DNA of 44,274 nt from NCBI GenBank assembly GCA_947595635.1, contig CANQEU010000015.1, positions 1 to 44,274 of the forward strand, written 5' to 3'. The stretch comes from an uncultured Clostridia bacterium (GTDB lineage: Bacteria; Bacillota; Clostridia; Oscillospirales; Acutalibacteraceae). Of this stretch, positions 1 to 7,776 are shown piece after piece (position 1 is the first letter of the stretch; every line of letters starts with the position of its first letter). The position numbers and the translations under genes were made by a program. The notes under the pieces were generated by a model, which was given only the letters and a program-made list of their open reading frames with translations, was not told the DNA's origin and ran no database searches.

Positions 1-58
1 TGTGTAAGTGCCGTGAGGCATTCAGCTTGGCAGTACTAATAGGTCGAGGGCTTGACCA
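1..58 (+). rRNA. 23S rRNA, 3' end only
   Basis: The first bases match the conserved 3' terminus of bacterial 23S rRNA, including the block ACTAATAGGTCGAGGGCTTG near positions 35-54. The rest of the gene lies outside the window. The exact last base is uncertain by a few nucleotides. No 5S gene follows; instead a terminator appears about 80 bases downstream. Confidence 0.93.
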
Positions 59-137
59 CAGTTCATTTGGTTGTGTTAGCTTTTCTCATATTCTTTATTC
101 AGTTTTCAGGGTGCTTGTGAGTGCAATATGAAATTTT

Positions 138-166
138 AAGCAGAGGTTTTCACCTCTGCTTTTTTT
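138..166 (+). terminator. rRNA operon terminator
   Basis: An AAGCAGAGG / CCTCTGCTT stem with a short TTTTCA-type loop runs directly into a T tract. It ends the 23S transcript, so the operon stops without a 5S gene. Confidence 0.9.
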
Positions 167-198
167 GTCGAAAATATAAACATAATTGATAAAAATAA

Positions 199-227
199 TT
201 GAAATCATACAGTATATATGTTAAAAT
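199..227 (+). promoter_or_regulatory. Sigma-A promoter for the dockerin protein gene
   Basis: TTGAAA (199-204), a 17-base spacer and TAAAAT (222-227). Transcription would begin near 234, which is where the foldable leader starts. Confidence 0.55.
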
Positions 228-233
228 TGGAGT

Positions 234-293
234 AAGCAAAACGCCGTCCTGCCTTTATCGGCAACGGTTTCAATATTTTTTCGATATTTGCTT
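234..293 (+). promoter_or_regulatory. Structured 5' leader, function unknown
   Basis: AAGCAAA (234-240) can pair with TTTGCTT (287-293). Inside this, GCCGT (243-247) pairs with ACGGT (264-268) and TGCC (250-253) with GGCA (260-263), giving one bulged stem. A third short helix (272-276 with 284-288) competes with the outer helix. I do not recognise a known riboswitch class. It could be a regulatory leader or only a stabilising 5' structure. Confidence 0.35.
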
Positions 294-331
294 TTGCTGT
301 TTTTTCTTTTAATAAGAAGGTGTGATTGATT

Positions 332-2434
332 ATGCTGAAGAAAACAATCTCTGTAATTTTGTCCGCGTGTACCCTATATGCCGGCTCAGCCGTTTTTCTG
401 GGGAATATGTCGCCGTATTCATTGAGCGCATATGCCGCGCAGGGCGGCGTCTCCGATTATTCCTACAGCGTTACTCCGCTGCTCTCGCCCTTTAACGAAT
501 ACTTCTTTGTTAAAACCGACAATCCCGACCCTAAGTCGTTTCGATTTGCCGATAAGTCGTCGAAATACAGCGACGATTCGTCAATCGAATTTAATTATGA
601 CGATTGGAGCGAAGAGGTAAATTTATATGCGGATATAAAATATGAAGACGCCGAAACCGGCCGCGTAAACGGAGGATATATTTTTAAAAGCTTTAATACG
701 GACGGCGGAGAGCTGCTGCTGCAGGAGAAAGACCCATCATCCTATAGCTGGGATCTTAAATGGAATGATACAAACGTTAAGCTTCAGCTTCCGGAGCTTA
801 AGGACGATATTGATTATCTAATTGATACATATGCAGACAAGACCGAGTTTTTTGACAATATGGACGCGGTGCAGTCGGGATTTTCCTCAATCTGTCTTTA
901 CAGCGGCTCATACATAAGAGGCGAGCTTTATAAGCCGGGCGATTTTTGGAGTATGTCTACCTCGCCGCATAAGGATCAGACCTTTTATATACAATCGCCG
1001 TATTCCCGCAAAGAAGACAAGCTCCTTTTCGCTTCGACTATATATCCGTTCCGCTATGATTCTCTGGGATTTCCGAGTGTAATGGCTGAAATATCAAGGC
1101 GCCTTGATGAGTCGTCGTCTTATAAATGGAGCGACAGCTCTCATGCGCATATAGAAGTGACCTTCGGCGGAGAAACACGCACCTACGGCGGACAGGGCAA
1201 CGGCGATGGTCAGGCGATAAGCGAGGATAAAATAACGCAATTTATCAACCCCGGAACAGATGAAATCACTCTGCAAGGCACGCGTCAATTGCTCGATTAT
1301 TATTCGGGCATAGAGATGGACGACGATATTCCGCGCGATGACGCTCTTACATGGGAAAAAATATGCAGTAGCGTCGGTGAAGGAACGTGGGTTCGCCTTA
1401 CCTTAATAGTCGGGATATTGGGCAGCACAGCCACAGGATATACCTACCTTTATAAAAAGGATGACGGAACATATCACTGGGCGGATAAAGCAGGAGATGA
1501 CGGCTCCGAGATATACTGGGGCGGAGATATGGGATTTTTCTCAGACGCGTGGGTCGACGGAAGATATATAGATTCGTGGGAAAGATATGTTCCGGGAGAA
1601 AAATTTGACGACCACCCTACAAGCGATATAATGCTGCGTGATGTGCAAATACCGCAAATTTCATATAGCTACAACTATAAATACAATCAGGATACGGGCA
1701 ATTATGAAAAGGTATATAAGAATATAAATATCACGCAGGAGTCGAAAAACGCCCTGTTTGAATACAGCGAGAACGGCTGGTGTGCCGATAGTGAAGCCTT
1801 TAACAGCGGCTGCGCCAATTACAGCGTGATAACGGAGCTTGTGGAAAAGGGATTGGTAGATAAAAAGTACCTTGATATGGTAACTCTTACATTGGACGAG
1901 GTCAAGGCTCTTAATGTTGATAAAAACACCGATACCATTCCGACAAAGGGACTTATATTTGACGGAAGCGCCGAGCCGGGAACACCGTATGACGTTATTG
2001 CCATGAACGACCCTGAGATAGTCGCTGAAATTTCGCCTTCGCCGCTCACCTACAACGGAAAGATGCAGACCCCGAATATTTCAATCAGCTACAAAGGAGA
2101 AAAGCTTACTGAAAATGTGGACTATGTGCTTAGAGGCGATACCCGTGCCAAAGAGCCGGGAACGTATAATATCAGCGTAGTCGGCATAGGAAAATACGGC
2201 GGAAATCTGGTTTTGTCATACGATATAAAATGTCTTGCCGGCGACGTTGATTTTAACGGCGAGGTATCCGTTGCCGACGCGATTATTCTTCAAAAGAGTA
2301 TGGTCGGAATAGTTGAGCTTAGCGGGGCGGAGCTTATAGCCGCCGACGTTGACAAGGACGGCGATATAACGGTTTCAGACGCGATTTTAATTCAAAAGTG
2401 CGTTGTCGGTATAGTAACCCTTGACTATGCTTAA
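332..2434 (+). CDS. Secreted protein with C-terminal type I dockerin
   Basis: A 700-residue exported protein. The N terminus is a typical signal peptide (MLKKTISVILSACTLYAG, then SAYA). The last ~67 residues (about 634-700) form a type I dockerin: two calcium-loop/helix repeats beginning GDVDFNGEVSVADA and ADVDKDGDITVSDA. Such modules bind cohesins of scaffoldin proteins. Just before it (about 570-632) is a small beta-sandwich-like module containing SPLTYNGKMQTP, of a kind seen in clostridial surface proteins. The first ~540 residues, rich in Asp, Tyr and Trp, are not recognised; no catalytic motif is evident. The ATG at 332 lies 11 bases after AGAAGG; a TTG at 326 is an alternative start with closer spacing. 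Dockerin call is firm, the enzymatic or binding role is not. Confidence 0.85.
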   Translation: MLKKTISVILSACTLYAGSAVFLGNMSPYSLSAYAAQGGVSDYSYSVTPLLSPFNEYFFVKTDNPDPKSFRFADKSSKYSDDSSIEFNYDDWSEEVNLYADIKYEDAETGRVNGGYIFKSFNTDGGELLLQEKDPSSYSWDLKWNDTNVKLQLPELKDDIDYLIDTYADKTEFFDNMDAVQSGFSSICLYSGSYIRGELYKPGDFWSMSTSPHKDQTFYIQSPYSRKEDKLLFASTIYPFRYDSLGFPSVMAEISRRLDESSSYKWSDSSHAHIEVTFGGETRTYGGQGNGDGQAISEDKITQFINPGTDEITLQGTRQLLDYYSGIEMDDDIPRDDALTWEKICSSVGEGTWVRLTLIVGILGSTATGYTYLYKKDDGTYHWADKAGDDGSEIYWGGDMGFFSDAWVDGRYIDSWERYVPGEKFDDHPTSDIMLRDVQIPQISYSYNYKYNQDTGNYEKVYKNINITQESKNALFEYSENGWCADSEAFNSGCANYSVITELVEKGLVDKKYLDMVTLTLDEVKALNVDKNTDTIPTKGLIFDGSAEPGTPYDVIAMNDPEIVAEISPSPLTYNGKMQTPNISISYKGEKLTENVDYVLRGDTRAKEPGTYNISVVGIGKYGGNLVLSYDIKCLAGDVDFNGEVSVADAIILQKSMVGIVELSGAELIAADVDKDGDITVSDAILIQKCVVGIVTLDYA

Positions 2435-2530
2435 TGAAAAATTAAAGCCGAATTATAACGGGGCATTGCTTATAAATAAACAGACGCTTGAAATCGGCTG
2501 TCTTAACGAGTGAGCGAAGCTGAGGTTTAA

Positions 2531-2566
2531 AAAATCCCCCTGACCATTAACGGTCAGGGGGATTTT
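2531..2566. terminator. Bidirectional terminator between convergent genes
   Basis: A 15-bp stem, AAAATCCCCCTGACC paired with GGTCAGGGGGATTTT, flanked by A and T runs so it can act on both strands. It separates the dockerin gene (+) from the acidic coiled protein gene (-). Confidence 0.85.
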
Positions 2567-2602
2567 AAGCTTATATTCTTTTTGCTGAAATCAACCGATA
2601 AA

Positions 2603-3127
2603 TCACTCGGTCTCTGCGGTATCCTCGTTGTCAGCCGCTTCTTCAAGCTTATCCTTTACAGACTGGGAATCGTCGTTTTTTGACGGCTCCGCCTCATCGT
2701 CGGCAACGTCCTGCTCGGCGCACTCGGCGTTGTCGGTTGTCTCCGATTTTTCCTCGTCATATGAGCAGCACAGGGTAATATCGCCGTTCTCGTCTTCCTC
2801 TTCGTCCTCCGGCGCAAGATCCGGCTCGCCGGATATAACCTGTGTGTCAATAAGCTCGTGATAGCGCGCGATTGCTCTTTTAAATCTTTCGGTAGCCTTT
2901 ACTATTGATGAGCAAAGCTCCTGCGCCTCCGCGCTGCCGTCCTGCTCGCCGTTTTTCAGCTTTTTAAAGTATTCCTTGCCAAGCTCGATATACGCCTTGT
3001 CTATCGTTTTTGTCTCGCTTCTCATTACAAGGCGGAGCCTGTTGATTTGAGCCTTTATCCTGTTCTTTTCGATGATTGCCTGAAATGTATCGCTGACGCA
3101 GCAGCCGATTGTTTCAAAGATATTCAT
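2603..3127 (-). CDS. Hypothetical helical protein with acidic tail
   Basis: A 174-residue protein without signal peptide or membrane segment. Residues 1-95 look mostly helical and charged (EKNRIKAQINRLRLVMRSE) and may form a coiled coil. Residues ~100-174 are a disordered Asp/Glu-rich tail. A similar layout, a short helical N-terminal part with spaced hydrophobics followed by an acidic tail, is common in uncharacterised ruminococcal proteins. The ATG at 3127 is preceded on the minus strand by AGGGAG at good distance. It is a lone gene, convergent with the dockerin gene. I do not recognise a function. Confidence 0.7.
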   Translation of the reverse strand: MNIFETIGCCVSDTFQAIIEKNRIKAQINRLRLVMRSETKTIDKAYIELGKEYFKKLKNGEQDGSAEAQELCSSIVKATERFKRAIARYHELIDTQVISGEPDLAPEDEEEDENGDITLCCSYDEEKSETTDNAECAEQDVADDEAEPSKNDDSQSVKDKLEEAADNEDTAETE

Positions 3128-3242
3128 AATAACACTCCCTAAAATGTGATTGACCTTTTGTGTTTATATATTTATTATTGCAGAAAAAACGTCACAGGTC
3201 AAGCAATGACAATAATTTTTTTTACAAAACCGTACAATTTTT

Positions 3243-3271
3243 TTGAAAAGTGAGCAATATTGTGATATAAT
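3243..3271 (+). promoter_or_regulatory. Sigma-A promoter for the CpXC gene
   Basis: TTGAAA (3243-3248), 17-base spacer, TATAAT (3266-3271). It points to the gene beginning at 3349. Confidence 0.65.
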
Positions 3272-3348
3272 CATTGTTATAACCAGGTCGCAGACGTTTC
3301 TGCCTGTCGGGGCAGATATGATTATTATGTGAAAAACGGAGGCATATT

Positions 3349-4014
3349 ATGTCTATCAGCAATTTAAAGGCGGTTGAGTGTCCGCATTGCCTTGGCAATA
3401 ATAAAATTATTTTATACAGCAGTATTACGCCGTCGTCCGACGAGAGCATGAGAAATTCCGTTTTAAACGACAAGCTTTTTAAATATAACTGCATACACTG
3501 CGGATATGAGGCAAGGCTTTCATATCCTGTGCTGTATAACGACGTAAACAGGCGCTTTATGCTGTATTTTATTCCCGACTGCGAAAGACGCGTTATAACC
3601 GACAGGGTAATAGAGCTTGACAGAACAAGGCTTGCGCCGATAAAAAAGCGAATCGTAACGGATTACAACACCCTGAAGGAAAAGATTATAATTTTTGAAT
3701 CCGGGCTTGACGATATGGCGCTTGAGCTTACTAAGCTTGCGCTTAAAATCAAAACCGAGAAAAAATACGGAATTGATGTTGACTGCGGCTACTTTTCCTT
3801 TTATGACCGCAGAAGAATAGGCGTAACCTTTTTTGACGCCGAAACAAAGGAGAAGCACCTTGAAACGGCAGGAATGCAGGTTTATCAAAAATCGCTCGGC
3901 ATCGCCGCGAGACTCGGAAGAAAACAGAGAATGAGCAGGGCGTTTATCAGCGTTGACGAGGTATGGGCGCAGGAAATACTTTACCGCTATCACAGATACG
4001 GCTTTGAGGATTGA
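3349..4014 (+). CDS. CpXC domain protein
   Basis: A 221-residue soluble protein. Residues 8-80 carry the paired cysteine motifs of the CpXC family (PF14353): ECPHC near the start and CIHCGYEA about 40 residues later, which probably hold one zinc ion, followed by the family-typical SYPVLYNDVNRRFMLYF stretch. The remaining ~140 residues (helical, then an alpha/beta part) are not recognised. CpXC proteins are of unknown function; the fold suggests a zinc ribbon. It is monocistronic: its own promoter lies 80 bases upstream and a terminator 40 bases downstream. The start follows an ACGGAGG ribosome site. Confidence 0.8.
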   Translation: MSISNLKAVECPHCLGNNKIILYSSITPSSDESMRNSVLNDKLFKYNCIHCGYEARLSYPVLYNDVNRRFMLYFIPDCERRVITDRVIELDRTRLAPIKKRIVTDYNTLKEKIIIFESGLDDMALELTKLALKIKTEKKYGIDVDCGYFSFYDRRRIGVTFFDAETKEKHLETAGMQVYQKSLGIAARLGRKQRMSRAFISVDEVWAQEILYRYHRYGFED

Positions 4015-4052
4015 GAGCGTTTGCGTAAAATCAATATTTTATTTAATAACAG

Positions 4053-4086
4053 ATCGGCTGAGTTTTTGCAATCAGCCGATTTTATT
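4053..4086 (+). terminator. Terminator of the CpXC gene
   Basis: ATCGGCTGA (4053-4061) pairs with TCAGCCGAT (4072-4080), followed by T-rich sequence. Confidence 0.8.
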
Positions 4087-4273
4087 TTGCGCATAAAAAC
4101 GTAATGCCAAAATATTAGCGGTTATTTTGTCTATTGCATACAAAATAAGAAAAAATCTTTATTTAAGACAAAAAATGTTTACCCTTTGCGTATCAAAAAT
4201 TAATATATTTTTAACACTTCACGCCATAATATCACTTACTATTATATGTAGTTTTTATAATTTGGTTGCATAT

Positions 4274-4381
4274 GTCCTCCGCCTGCCAGGGCGGCGGACG
4301 TGCCGGCGCTTCAGCGGGGGCTTATGATCCCCGCTGAAGCTCTGCGGGGCAAGGCCGGGCGCGGCTTTTAAGTCGCCGCAG
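4274..4381 (+). other. GC-rich multi-hairpin segment before the ABC operon
   Basis: Three consecutive hairpins lie in otherwise AT-rich spacer: 4274-4283 with 4290-4299 (one mismatch), 4308-4320 with 4328-4340 (13 bp), and 4342-4347 with 4376-4381. The segment ends about 70 bases before the ATPase start. No protein reading frame is convincing here. It could be a structured leader of the operon, an attenuator, or a mobile palindromic repeat. The rest of 4087-4452 is AT-rich and I see nothing else in it. Confidence 0.4.
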
Positions 4382-4452
4382 GCATTATCGGGAACACCCT
4401 TAAAGCCCTGCCATGATAAAAACAGTATAAAAAGATAAGGAGTGACCCTTGA

Positions 4453-5415
4453 ATGGTTGAGGTTAAAAACCTTGTAAAAAAATACGGCGATATGCTTGCG
4501 GTAGACGACGTAAGCTTTACAGCCGAAACCGGCGAAATACTCGGATTTCTCGGGCCGAACGGAGCCGGAAAATCCACTACTATGAATATAATAACAGGGT
4601 ATATTTCGTCAAGCTCCGGAACTGTGACGGTAGACGGATGTGAAATTCTTGACGACCCCGTCGGCGCAAAGTCAAAAATAGGTTATCTTCCCGAAATACC
4701 GCCGCTTTATATTGATATGACGGTTAGAAAATATCTTGAATTTATGTTTAACCTGAAAAAGGTTACCCTCCCCAAAAAGGAGCATATCGACGAGGTGTGC
4801 GCCGTAACGAAAATAAAGGACGTTCAAAACAGGATAATAAAGCACCTTTCCAAAGGATATAAACAGCGTGTGGGTCTTGCTCAGGCGCTGCTCGGTAATC
4901 CTCCGGTGATAATTTTGGACGAGCCGACGGTCGGACTTGACCCAAAGCAAATAATAGAAATGAGAAGCCTTATAAAGGGCCTGGGCAAAAAACACACCGT
5001 TATTTTGTCGTCCCACGTTTTGTCGGAGGTTCAGGCAATTTGCGACAGGATAATAATAATTAACAGGGGCAGATTGGTTGCCGACAGCAGCACAAGCGAG
5101 CTTTCACAAACTCTTTCAAAGTCAAACTGCATTGTGCTCAGGGTCGTTGGAGCGCCGACAGGAGTGCTCAGCGCGCTAAGAGCCGTCGAGGGCGTTTACA
5201 GAGTTGAAAAGGGACTGCGTGTTTCAGACAACTGCTATGAATATGAGGTGTACTCGGAAAAGGACAAGGATCCAAGCAGAGCCATATTCTATGCTATGGC
5301 GAAAAACAACACGCCGATAGTTTTAATGAGGGGCAACGAGCTTTCTCTTGAGGAGGCATTCCTCAAAGTGACAAAATCTGAGCCTGCCCCAAAGGAAAAG
5401 GGAGGTAAACGCTGA
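4453..5415 (+). CDS. ABC transporter ATP-binding protein (GldA-like)
   Basis: A 320-residue ATPase subunit of an ABC-2 type exporter. Visible motifs are Walker A GPNGAGKS (residues 34-41), an unusual signature LSKGYKQR (132-139) and Walker B IILDEP (153-158), followed by the SSHVLSE switch histidine. Residues ~215-320 are the extra C-terminal domain found in exporter-type ATPases. It is the first gene of a four-gene operon whose gene order (ATPase, permease, GldG-like, DUF4340) matches a widespread but poorly understood transporter type. The stop codon overlaps the permease start by one base (TGATG). The start follows AAGGAG. Confidence 0.92.
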   Translation: MVEVKNLVKKYGDMLAVDDVSFTAETGEILGFLGPNGAGKSTTMNIITGYISSSSGTVTVDGCEILDDPVGAKSKIGYLPEIPPLYIDMTVRKYLEFMFNLKKVTLPKKEHIDEVCAVTKIKDVQNRIIKHLSKGYKQRVGLAQALLGNPPVIILDEPTVGLDPKQIIEMRSLIKGLGKKHTVILSSHVLSEVQAICDRIIIINRGRLVADSSTSELSQTLSKSNCIVLRVVGAPTGVLSALRAVEGVYRVEKGLRVSDNCYEYEVYSEKDKDPSRAIFYAMAKNNTPIVLMRGNELSLEEAFLKVTKSEPAPKEKGGKR

Positions 5416-6119
5416 TGTGCGCTGTGATTAAAAGGGAGATTGGTGCATACTTCTCCTCTGCAATAGCTTATGTTGTAATGGCTGTGTTTTTCCTGTTTTC
5501 GGGACTGTATTTCAGGGAGATGCTTATGTTTGACAGCTCAAGCTTTGCTTACCTTGTGCTTTCACCGATGTTTATGATAATGCTTTTTATACTGCCTATT
5601 CTTACAATGCGCCTTTTAAGTGAGGAGATAAGACAAAAGACAGACCAGGCGCTGATAACTGCGCCTGTGAGCATTTGGCAGATAGTGCTCGGGAAATTCT
5701 TGGCTGCCGAGGTCATACTGCTGTGCTGTATGGCGGTGTTTATTCCGATGGTTATTGTTATAGCCGCCTTTACTGCGCCGACATGGGGGATAATATTCTG
5801 CACGCTTATCGGAATGTTCCTGCTTGGAAGCGCGATTATTGCAATCGGAGTGTTTATATCATCTCTTACCGAGAGTCAGGTCGTTGCCGCGGTTGTCGGA
5901 ATAGCCGTGGGAATGTTCATTTATATGCTTGACAATATAACCTCGGGCGTTCAGGTGGAATTTATCAAAAATATAGTTTCGTCAATTTCGTTTATGACCC
6001 GTTACAGCAACTTTACTTCCGGTATGCTTAACATAGCGGACGTTGTATTTTTCCTTAGCGTAATCGGATTGTTCCTGTTTTTTACAACAAGAGTTATCGA
6101 CAGAAAGCGCTGGAGCTGA
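5415..6119 (+). CDS. ABC-2 type permease (GldF-like)
   Basis: A 234-residue integral membrane protein with about six hydrophobic helices. Its layout is that of ABC-2 permeases: an N-terminal REIGAYFSSAIAYVV segment, the family-typical LTMRLLSEEIRQKTDQALITAP loop region at about residues 63-85, and four helices after it. It forms the membrane channel for the ATPase encoded upstream. The start overlaps the ATPase stop by one base and is preceded by GGAGG at 5401-5405, so the two are translationally coupled. The substrate is not indicated by the sequence. Confidence 0.88.
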   Translation: MCAVIKREIGAYFSSAIAYVVMAVFFLFSGLYFREMLMFDSSSFAYLVLSPMFMIMLFILPILTMRLLSEEIRQKTDQALITAPVSIWQIVLGKFLAAEVILLCCMAVFIPMVIVIAAFTAPTWGIIFCTLIGMFLLGSAIIAIGVFISSLTESQVVAAVVGIAVGMFIYMLDNITSGVQVEFIKNIVSSISFMTRYSNFTSGMLNIADVVFFLSVIGLFLFFTTRVIDRKRWS

Positions 6120-6132
6120 GGAGGGATAAGGG

Positions 6133-7776
6133 ATGGCTTTTAATGATGAAAAAAATATAAACGGCACAGAGCCGGAGGAGCAGAGCAAAATTTCGGACGA
6201 CGCGGCAAACGCGCTTGAAAGCGGATTGTTTGAGGAAAAGGAAGATTTTGCACAGCCCGAAGAAACAGCTGCCTCGGACAAAGACCTTCAGGAGAAGGAA
6301 CAAAAGGAAAAGAAAAAGAGGAAGAGAAAAAATCCGTTTTCCTCAAGAAAATTTAAAAAGGGAATTTTTGCTCTTGTTTTAACCTGCCTTGTTGTTGCGG
6401 CGGTTATCATAATAAATATTATAATCGGCGTGCTGCAAACAAAGGTGCCGGCAATGTCCGTAGATATGACGGGACAGAATCTTTACGGCTTGTCCGACAG
6501 CTCAAAGGAGCTTGTGGACAAGGTGGATAAGGAAATAACAATAACTGTTTTGGGCGCTGAGGATAAATACACCAAGGCAGACCAGAACTTTTTGCAGGCT
6601 AATAACCTTTTGAAGAAATACTCAATGGAGAACGACAAGATCAAGATAAAATATGTTGACCTTACCGCTAATCCTAATTACATTAATAATTATCCGAACG
6701 AAAGCCTTACAGCCTACAGCTACATTGTAAGCTGCGGCGACAAATATAAATATCTTGACAAATCTACAGAGCTGTTCACGCTTGGAACCGATTACACCAC
6801 AGGCCAAACCTATGTAGAAGCGTCTAATGTTGAGAACGCGGTAACCGGCGCGATTAGCTATGTTACTTCGGAAAACACGACCAAAATCGCCGTTTTAAAC
6901 GGCTTTGGCGACAACACCGCAACAAATCTCAGCACTTTTACGACGCTGCTTAAAAACAATAACTATGAAATAGTTGATACAGACCTTCTTACCGCCGATA
7001 TTGATATAAAGTGTGATATGGCGATACTTTATCAGCCTACCGCCGATTTAACGGACGACGCGGTTGACAGAATAAACAAATTCCTTAACAATGACGGAAA
7101 ATACGGAAAGAACCTTTTTTATGTTCCGCCTGAGAAATACGTCGATTCACCGAATATCGACTCCCTGCTTGAGGAGTGGGGTATGAGCATTGGACAGGGT
7201 CTTATTGCGGATACAGACACGGCGCATATGCCGTTTCAGGGCGACTATTACTGCTCTGTGTTTGATTACACATCCTCGTCCTATGCCGAGGGGCTCAGCG
7301 ACACAACAAAATATCTCATCGGCGTATATACAAGACCTGTTCTTATAAACGACAACGCCAAGGTGACGCCGCTTGCGACAACGTCCGAAAGCTCTGCCGT
7401 ACACAGCTTTGACGCGGACGAAAACTGGGATCCGACTCAGCATATTGAGGGAAGCCTGAACGCCGGAGCCGTCAGCGTGAAAACGGGAGATGAAAAAAAT
7501 TCCACCGTAACCGTCTGGGGCAGCGATATGTCGTTTTATACACAGTTTTTGAACTCAAGCACCTTTATAAACGGCGAGTATTTCGTAAACCTTTTCAACA
7601 CCCTTACGGGCAGAGAGGAAAGCGATATTGTTATAGACAGCAAGTCGCTTCAATCTGACCAGCTTGGCATAATGTCCGACCAAATAACTGTAATAGGAAC
7701 GATATTTGCTTGGGTTATTCCGCTGGCTGTTTTGTTAGTAGGTATTATAGTTTGGATTCGCAGGAGGCACAAGTAA
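6133..7776 (+). CDS. GldG-like ABC auxiliary protein
   Basis: A 547-residue protein of the ABC_transp_aux / GldG family (PF09822). Residues 1-75 are a cytoplasmic tail, first acidic, then very basic (KEKKKRKRKNPFSSRKFKK). One membrane helix (~76-98) leads into a large extracytoplasmic domain, and a second helix (~518-540) returns to a short basic end. In Bacteroidetes GldG is a partner of GldF and GldA and is linked to gliding; in Firmicutes the role is unknown. GAGGAGGG stands before the start at 6133; the stop overlaps the next gene (TAATG). The long charged N-terminal tail is unusual compared with the Bacteroidetes proteins. Confidence 0.85.
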   Translation: MAFNDEKNINGTEPEEQSKISDDAANALESGLFEEKEDFAQPEETAASDKDLQEKEQKEKKKRKRKNPFSSRKFKKGIFALVLTCLVVAAVIIINIIIGVLQTKVPAMSVDMTGQNLYGLSDSSKELVDKVDKEITITVLGAEDKYTKADQNFLQANNLLKKYSMENDKIKIKYVDLTANPNYINNYPNESLTAYSYIVSCGDKYKYLDKSTELFTLGTDYTTGQTYVEASNVENAVTGAISYVTSENTTKIAVLNGFGDNTATNLSTFTTLLKNNNYEIVDTDLLTADIDIKCDMAILYQPTADLTDDAVDRINKFLNNDGKYGKNLFYVPPEKYVDSPNIDSLLEEWGMSIGQGLIADTDTAHMPFQGDYYCSVFDYTSSSYAEGLSDTTKYLIGVYTRPVLINDNAKVTPLATTSESSAVHSFDADENWDPTQHIEGSLNAGAVSVKTGDEKNSTVTVWGSDMSFYTQFLNSSTFINGEYFVNLFNTLTGREESDIVIDSKSLQSDQLGIMSDQITVIGTIFAWVIPLAVLLVGIIVWIRRRHK

